A DNA stretch of 64,000 bases, from contig CAZVKG010000004.1 of the NCBI GenBank assembly GCA_964627665.1, positions 1 through 64,000 of the forward strand, given 5' to 3'. This stretch comes from UBA1351 sp964627665 (GTDB taxonomy: Bacteria > Bacillota > Clostridia > Lachnospirales > Vallitaleaceae). Shown piece by piece: positions 59,313-64,000 of the stretch. The translations under genes were made by a program, and so were the position numbers. Each line of letters opens with the position of its first letter. The first letter of the stretch is position 1. The notes under the pieces are model-generated. The model saw only the letters and a program-made list of their open reading frames with translations. It had not been told where the DNA came from and searched no databases.

Positions 59313-60266
59313 TTATAACGTCGTTACTGCTTTCTTGTTTTTTTGTATGCTATCAAAAGCAACAGCTAACATAAGAACTGCTCCTTTTATAATCATTTGT
59401 GTAAATTGGCTAACATTCATCAGAACTAGCCCATTGCTTAAGACACCTAAAATCAGAACACCTGCAACAACATTAGATATACGCCCATATCCACCTGTTA
59501 CACTGACCCCTCCAAGGACACAGGCTGTCAATACATCTAATTCAAAACCTTTACCCGAAAGTACCTGTCCTGAATTTGTTCTTGATAACATTACAATCCC
59601 TGCTATTCCTGCAAATAAACCGGAAAATGAATACACCAAATATTTAACCCGCTTTACATTTATTCCTGATAAATTCGAAGCTTCTTCATTACCTCCAACT
59701 GCGTAAAAATAACGTCCGAAATAGGAATAATTCAAAATGTACATACCTATAAGTAATATAATAATCATAATAATTACTGGAATTGGTATCACACCAATAT
59801 ATCCTTGTCCTAAATATGAAAAACTTTCCGGAAAACCAAATATTGGGAGTCCTTTAGAAATCACATAGGCCACTCCTTCAATCATAATCAGCATACTGAG
59901 CGTAACAATAATTGGAGGCATTTTTAAATTTGCGATAATCCAACCATTAAAAAGTCCAATAGTGGTGCTCATAAGTATGGCAACAATACTCGCTATTATT
60001 GGATTCCATCCTGAATTAACCATCAAATATGCTGCAACAATATTTACTAATGTAATTTGCGAACCTATCGATAAATCAATTCCACCTAGTAAAAGAACAA
60101 ATGCCATTCCGACAGCTGCAATACCTAACATCGATACTTGTCGAGCTACGTTAAATAGATTATTAGGAACTAAAAATGTATCCGACATTATTGAAAAAAA
60201 CACAACCAGCAAGGCTAACACTGCATATATACCGTATCTTTTAAAACCTTCTATATATTTATTCAT
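59313..60266 (-). CDS. Ribose-type ABC transporter permease (RbsC family)
   Basis: 317 aa from ATG 60266 with TGGAGG that lies in the last codons of the ATPase gene. Hydrophobic throughout, with VLLLGGIDLSIGSQITLVN and GGNEEASNLSGINVKRVKYL as RbsC/XylH landmarks. It partners with the ATPase upstream for import of the polyol or sugar used by the downstream dehydrogenase. Confidence 0.92.
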   Translation of the reverse strand: MNKYIEGFKRYGIYAVLALLVVFFSIMSDTFLVPNNLFNVARQVSMLGIAAVGMAFVLLLGGIDLSIGSQITLVNIVAAYLMVNSGWNPIIASIVAILMSTTIGLFNGWIIANLKMPPIIVTLSMLIMIEGVAYVISKGLPIFGFPESFSYLGQGYIGVIPIPVIIMIIILLIGMYILNYSYFGRYFYAVGGNEEASNLSGINVKRVKYLVYSFSGLFAGIAGIVMLSRTNSGQVLSGKGFELDVLTACVLGGVSVTGGYGRISNVVAGVLILGVLSNGLVLMNVSQFTQMIIKGAVLMLAVAFDSIQKNKKAVTTL

Positions 60267-60267
60267 T

Positions 60268-61770
60268 TTATTCCTCCATTTGTATAATTGATGCATAGCT
60301 CATTATAGCTTCTTGATCAAATTGTTCTCTAGGTAATTCACCGCGTATTTTTCCTTCTGATAGAACAATAATTCGGTCTGACATTCCCATAACTTCCTCC
60401 ATTTCAGATGAAATCATCAATATCGCCTTTCCTTCTTCGACAAGAGTATTAATAAGCTTATAAATTTCATATTTTGCTCCAACATCAATACCCCTTGTCG
60501 GCTCATCTAAAATAATGAGATCCGGTTCAGATGCCAGCCACTTTGCAATTATAGCTTTTTGTTGATTTCCACCACTTAAGTTCTTGATTTTTTGCTCTAA
60601 ATTTGGTGTTTTTATCCTAATTGCTTCTTTATAATGATTAGCGATCTCTTTTTCTTTTGATTTATTCACCGTAAACCATTTTGATATTCTATTTAGAATA
60701 GAAATGCTAATATTTCCTTTTATGTCAACTTCTAAAAGTAGTCCTTGTTTTTTTCTATCTTCTGGTACTAAAGCTACTCCTGCATCAATAGCATCGCGTG
60801 GTGTTTTAGGTACAATCACTTTACCATTTAACTTCATTGTACCTTTTACAATAGGTTTTGCACCAAAAATAACTTCCGCTAATTCTGTTCTCCCTGCACC
60901 AATTAAACCAGCTAGACCTAAAACTTCACCTTTTTTTATTGATAAGCTTATATTCTTGACACCATTACCACTGACATTTTCTAATTCAAGCACTATATCA
61001 TCTCTTATACATTTTTCTCTTTTAGGATATGTCTCTTTTAATTCTCGTCCTACCATTAATTTAACTAATGCATTCATGTTCGTTTCCGAAGTTTTTAATG
61101 TATCTACTTTCATTCCATCTCTCATAACGGTCACTCGATCTGACAATTTAAATATTTCTTCCATGCGGTGTGAAATATAAATTATTGTAACTCCTGATTC
61201 TTGTAATTTCTTGACAAGTGAATATAATCGATCCGCTTCTTTTTTTGTCAAAGGCGCAGAAGGTTCATCCATTATAAGAAGATTGGCATTTTGAGATATC
61301 GCCTTTGCAATTTCTACAAGTTGTTGATATCCAACGGTTAATTCACTAACTAACTTTCTAGGATCAATATCGATATTAAACTGTTCAAATATTTTTCTGG
61401 ATTCAGCTTCCATCGCCTTATTGTCAATGGACGTTCCTTTACGTATTGCTCTTCCTAAAAAAATGTTTTCTGCAACTGATAATTCTCCAACCAAATTAAA
61501 TTCTTGATAAATTACGGCAAGACCTTTATCTTCAGCTAATTTAGGGGTCATAGAAGAAAACGCTTCGCCATCAATAATAATTTTACCAGAATCAGGAATC
61601 ACTGCACCTGTACATGTTTTTATTAATGTCGATTTTCCTGCTCCATTTTCTCCGACTAAGCCATGAACTTCACCTTTTTGAACCTTCAAAGTCACGTCAT
61701 CTAAAGCTTTTACACCTGGATATGTTTTTACAATATTTTTCAACTCTAATAATATTTGTGAACTATTCAT
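60268..61770 (-). CDS. Ribose-type ABC transporter ATPase (RbsA family)
   Basis: 500 aa with two cassettes. First: GENGAGKSTLIKTCTG, LTVGYQQLVEIAKAIS. Second: GLIGAGRTELAEVIFG, LSGGNQQKAIIAKWLA and ILDEPTRGIDVGAKYEIYK. Standard domain composition for monosaccharide importers. It follows the SBP gene, with a 70-nt gap containing an 18-bp stem-loop. Confidence 0.94.
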   Translation of the reverse strand: MNSSQILLELKNIVKTYPGVKALDDVTLKVQKGEVHGLVGENGAGKSTLIKTCTGAVIPDSGKIIIDGEAFSSMTPKLAEDKGLAVIYQEFNLVGELSVAENIFLGRAIRKGTSIDNKAMEAESRKIFEQFNIDIDPRKLVSELTVGYQQLVEIAKAISQNANLLIMDEPSAPLTKKEADRLYSLVKKLQESGVTIIYISHRMEEIFKLSDRVTVMRDGMKVDTLKTSETNMNALVKLMVGRELKETYPKREKCIRDDIVLELENVSGNGVKNISLSIKKGEVLGLAGLIGAGRTELAEVIFGAKPIVKGTMKLNGKVIVPKTPRDAIDAGVALVPEDRKKQGLLLEVDIKGNISISILNRISKWFTVNKSKEKEIANHYKEAIRIKTPNLEQKIKNLSGGNQQKAIIAKWLASEPDLIILDEPTRGIDVGAKYEIYKLINTLVEEGKAILMISSEMEEVMGMSDRIIVLSEGKIRGELPREQFDQEAIMSYASIIQMEE

Positions 61771-61795
61771 GATTCACCTCTCATTTTTTCTTGAA

Positions 61796-61834
61796 AATCA
61801 AATGAATAGATTATAATAATCTATTCATTTGATT
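61796..61834 (-). terminator. Intercistronic 18-bp stem-loop between SBP and ATPase genes
   Basis: An 18-bp arm (61796-61813) pairs perfectly with 61817-61834 across a 3-nt loop. No long U-run follows, so it probably acts as an RNA stabiliser or attenuator and not as a strict terminator. The same layout occurs after the SBP gene of the BMC operon. Confidence 0.65.
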
Positions 61835-61840
61835 GAAATT

Positions 61841-62878
61841 TTATTGGTAATATTGATCAATATTATCTTTAGTAACCGGAATCAACGTTCTAAAGACTTC
61901 TTTATCCATTTCTTCACCTGCAACTAACTTCTCTAATAATCCATAAATTGTTTCAGCTATTTCATTAGGTCCACCTGTAATTAAAACTGACATTCTATTT
62001 CCTTCATCATTTTTAATTGCTTCTAATTCAGGATCTGTTGCGTCTGCTGCAAAAATTCCAAAATCATCTGTAATCTTACCTGCTGCATTTGCTGCTTCAT
62101 TAGCGCCAACTGCGCCACCTCCACCAATAGCGGCTACAACTTTGACATCTGGATACCCTTGGAAAATCGTTTCCATTTTTGTAATACCTTCAGCAACATT
62201 AATCGCACTTGTTTGGGCAACAATTTCTGCGTCCGGTGCTAATTCTGTGATTGCGTCCACGATTCCATTACCTCTTTCTAATAATATTGGTAATTGCGGA
62301 TAATCTAACACTGCAACTTGCGCAGATCCATCATGTTTTTCATTAATCCACTTAGCTGCCTGTTCACCAATCATATAACCTAATTCATAGTTATCAATTA
62401 ACCAAGCTAGATCCGCATTCTCTAAATTATCATCCCATGAATATACTTTAATTCCTGCCTCTTGTGCATCTGCTAAAACCGCTTCAATACCTGCCGGATC
62501 TGCTGGATGAATAACCAATGCATCAATTCCACTAGCAATATAGTTTTCTACTTGCTCAATTTGTTGAGACACATTACTATCACAGGATACATAACTCATC
62601 TCTCCGCCATTTTCTTCGACAATTTTTTTAAGAGCTTGTGCGGAACCTGACCATATAGGATTACTTAAATCTTGAACAGCCATACCTACTTTAAGCCCCG
62701 ATGTCATTGTCTCTTCCATGTCATCGTCAGTACTTTCCGAACTCACGTCTGTGACCTTATCTTCATTTGACGTTGCAGGGGTGGTTGTGTCACTTGATAT
62801 CGGGTCTTCCTTTGTACATCCCCCTAGTAAAGAAACCATCATTACTACCATTAGCGCTACACCTAAAAACTTTTTCAT
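61841..62878 (-). CDS. Sugar/polyol ABC transporter solute-binding lipoprotein (RbsB-like)
   Basis: 345 aa. Signal peptide with lipobox SLLGGCTKED (cysteine near residue 21) and a Thr/Ser/Asp linker. LKVGMAVQDLSNPIWSGSAQ and ASGIDALVIHPADPAGIEAV are the type 1 binding-protein landmarks. First gene of the operon with ATPase, permease, polyol dehydrogenase and ROK kinase. Confidence 0.92.
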   Translation of the reverse strand: MKKFLGVALMVVMMVSLLGGCTKEDPISSDTTTPATSNEDKVTDVSSESTDDDMEETMTSGLKVGMAVQDLSNPIWSGSAQALKKIVEENGGEMSYVSCDSNVSQQIEQVENYIASGIDALVIHPADPAGIEAVLADAQEAGIKVYSWDDNLENADLAWLIDNYELGYMIGEQAAKWINEKHDGSAQVAVLDYPQLPILLERGNGIVDAITELAPDAEIVAQTSAINVAEGITKMETIFQGYPDVKVVAAIGGGGAVGANEAANAAGKITDDFGIFAADATDPELEAIKNDEGNRMSVLITGGPNEIAETIYGLLEKLVAGEEMDKEVFRTLIPVTKDNIDQYYQ

Positions 62879-62915
62879 AAAAATCCTCCTTTTATTTAGC
62901 TATTAAATAGTATTG

Positions 62916-62950
62916 TATATACTTTATTATTGTGTTTAATAAAGTATATA
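62916..62950. promoter_or_regulatory. 35-bp palindromic operator candidate for the ROK repressor
   Basis: TATATACTTTATTA and TAATAAAGTATATA are perfect 14-bp inverted repeats separated by 7 nt. The palindrome starts 4 nt downstream of the -10 box (62954-62959), so a bound repressor blocks initiation. The ROK-type repressor encoded just upstream is the natural candidate. Confidence 0.65.
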
Positions 62951-62953
62951 CAG

Positions 62954-62982
62954 ATGTTATCACCATCTTTACTAAATGTCAA
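62954..62982 (-). promoter_or_regulatory. Promoter of the polyol/sugar operon
   Basis: Minus strand TTGACA (62977-62982), 17-nt spacer, TAACAT (62954-62959). The start site lies at the edge of the 35-bp palindrome. Confidence 0.7.
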
Positions 62983-63045
62983 GTATTTTTGCTAAATATT
63001 ATAAGCACATTCAACAAAGAAATTTATTTGTTGTGATTAAATATT

Positions 63046-64000
63046 TTATATCTTGCTAATAACTCGATCAATTTGTAATATTGCCGCCCCTAATGCAGAT
63101 GCTTCAATTTTATATTTACATGGTATAATATAGCTGGCATCAAAATCAAATGTGTTCCTCATTTCAGCTTTGAACCGAAGTTTATTGATATAAGGTTCAA
63201 TGTGACTCCCTACGTATCCACCTACGATAACCTCACAGTCAAAACACATGCGAATATTATTAATAACAATTGACAAGTATTCTAGATAAGAATCAAATCG
63301 TTGAATCATTGCTTTATTTCCTGATTTCAACTCTTCAAAAAAAGTCTCTAATCGATTATCCGTATTTTTAGCTAATACTTTTGCATTTATATATGCATCC
63401 GAACAACCTTGCTTTCCACAATAACACTTTTCTCCTTCCGGAACTAATGTCATATGCCCAAATTCTCCGGCTCTTCCATTTATTCCATTGTATATAACAT
63501 CATCAATATTCTGAAAACCATAATTTTTCACATCTATATTAATGATTGTTCCTCCAACACTATTACTTAATGATAGATATACCATCTTTTTTTTATTAAT
63601 CATGTTATATACTTCCGAAATTCCTGCGGCATTTGCGTCGTTAATAAATTCACAATTATGATTGAGGGCCATTGTAAATTTTGACAAGTCGGAATTATAT
63701 AATTTTAATGCATGAGAATAGACAATTTTATTTGCGTTTTTATCAATTATACCTGGCAAAGAGATTCCTATCCCACAAATTTTATCTTCAGCTTTATTCT
63801 TATGAAGATATTCATTAACAAACATTCCTAATTCTTTATAATAATCTTCTTCATCATAAAAAGGATAATATATTCGTTTATGATTAAGGACTTCTCCTGA
63901 TAAATCAGTTAATACTAAACTAATATGATTTTGAGTAATATCTATACCTAAAGCTTTTGATATTTCTTTCACTGTAGCTATAGCAGTTGCTTTTCTTCCA
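63046..64000 (-). CDS. ROK family transcriptional repressor (XylR/NagC-like), N-terminus beyond the window
   Basis: At least 318 aa are visible. A GTG at 63972 could be mistaken for the start, but the frame stays open to the window edge and reads GRKATAIATVKEISKALGID. This matches the linker between the winged helix-turn-helix and the ROK domain of repressors (GRKPTxI...IGIDI), so the DNA-binding part is cut off by the window. The ROK domain has the zinc motif CYCGKQGCSDAY and the sugar-binding GEFGHMTLV. It is upstream of the polyol/sugar operon and probably represses it in the absence of the sugar. Confidence 0.85.
   Translation of the reverse strand, partial: GRKATAIATVKEISKALGIDITQNHISLVLTDLSGEVLNHKRIYYPFYDEEDYYKELGMFVNEYLHKNKAEDKICGIGISLPGIIDKNANKIVYSHALKLYNSDLSKFTMALNHNCEFINDANAAGISEVYNMINKKKMVYLSLSNSVGGTIINIDVKNYGFQNIDDVIYNGINGRAGEFGHMTLVPEGEKCYCGKQGCSDAYINAKVLAKNTDNRLETFFEELKSGNKAMIQRFDSYLEYLSIVINNIRMCFDCEVIVGGYVGSHIEPYINKLRFKAEMRNTFDFDASYIIPCKYKIEASALGAAILQIDRVISKI

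Noticed and set aside
60704..61180. 158-aa open frame on the plus strand opposite the RbsA-like ATPase gene
   Set aside because: Mirror of conserved ATPase coding sequence; no independent support.
63046..63972. Complete ROK sugar kinase starting at GTG 63972
   Set aside because: The frame continues to the window edge with a GRKATAI linker typical of ROK repressors, so it is a truncated regulator.

Overview
The window reads as chromosomal DNA of a low-GC, anaerobic Firmicute of the class Clostridia (Lachnospirales-like by flavour; I cannot name the genus). Evidence: AT-rich DNA, strong AGGAGG ribosome binding sites, lipoprotein-type solute-binding proteins, YesMN-type two-component regulation, ROK/DeoR/AraC regulators, and many sugar-uptake operons. 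About 64 genes are called, most on the minus strand. I saw no rRNA, tRNA, CRISPR array, insertion sequence or prophage gene, and no gene-free stretch longer than about 250 bases.

Region 1 (1-9.76 kb) holds four small TetR-controlled units: a flavoprotein; a small membrane protein; a FAD oxidoreductase with a beta-lactamase-fold protein; and an FtsX/MacB-type ABC exporter. Each has a visible promoter with a palindrome or direct repeat at the start of transcription.

Region 2 (9.8-26.1 kb) is the highlight: one roughly 16-kb minus-strand operon for a bacterial microcompartment (BMC). In transcription order it encodes a ribose-type ABC importer (SBP, ATPase, permease), a methylthioribose-kinase-like MtnK, a MtnA-like aldose-1-phosphate isomerase, a class II aldolase, a CoA-acylating aldehyde dehydrogenase, four BMC-H proteins, PduL, one BMC-P, one BMC-T, a solute-binding-like protein without a signal peptide, an iron alcohol dehydrogenase, a CoA-disulfide-reductase-like flavoprotein and a two-subunit CoA-transferase. 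I infer a compartment that degrades an imported 5-substituted pentose (5-deoxyribose or 5-methylthioribose): kinase, isomerase, then aldol cleavage to DHAP plus acetaldehyde or methylthioacetaldehyde, with the aldehyde oxidised or reduced inside the shell. A DeoR-family gene upstream shares a 25-bp near-identical promoter element with the operon.

Region 3 (27-45.2 kb) is glycan catabolism. It has GalE, an N-acetylhexosamine-kinase-like protein, a nucleotidyltransferase, a GH112 galactosyl phosphorylase with its own ABC importer, and a GH88 unsaturated glucuronyl hydrolase with a second ABC importer and a YesM/YesN pair. Together they suggest use of galacto-N-biose/lacto-N-biose and unsaturated glycosaminoglycan disaccharides.

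Region 4 (45.3-57.4 kb) is mixed: a PAS-GGDEF diguanylate cyclase, an internally deleted sulfatase-maturase remnant, a 2H phosphoesterase, an HD protein, two Gfo/Idh/MocA oxidoreductases with a ThuA-like protein and an AraC regulator, the AhpC/AhpF peroxide-defence pair behind a Fur/PerR-like palindrome, a chemoreceptor and an esterase.

Region 5 (57.4-64 kb) looks like a polyol/sugar operon: a ROK repressor (cut by the window edge), a ribose-type importer, a zinc sorbitol/xylitol-type dehydrogenase and a fructokinase-like ROK kinase, with a 35-bp palindrome directly downstream of the promoter.
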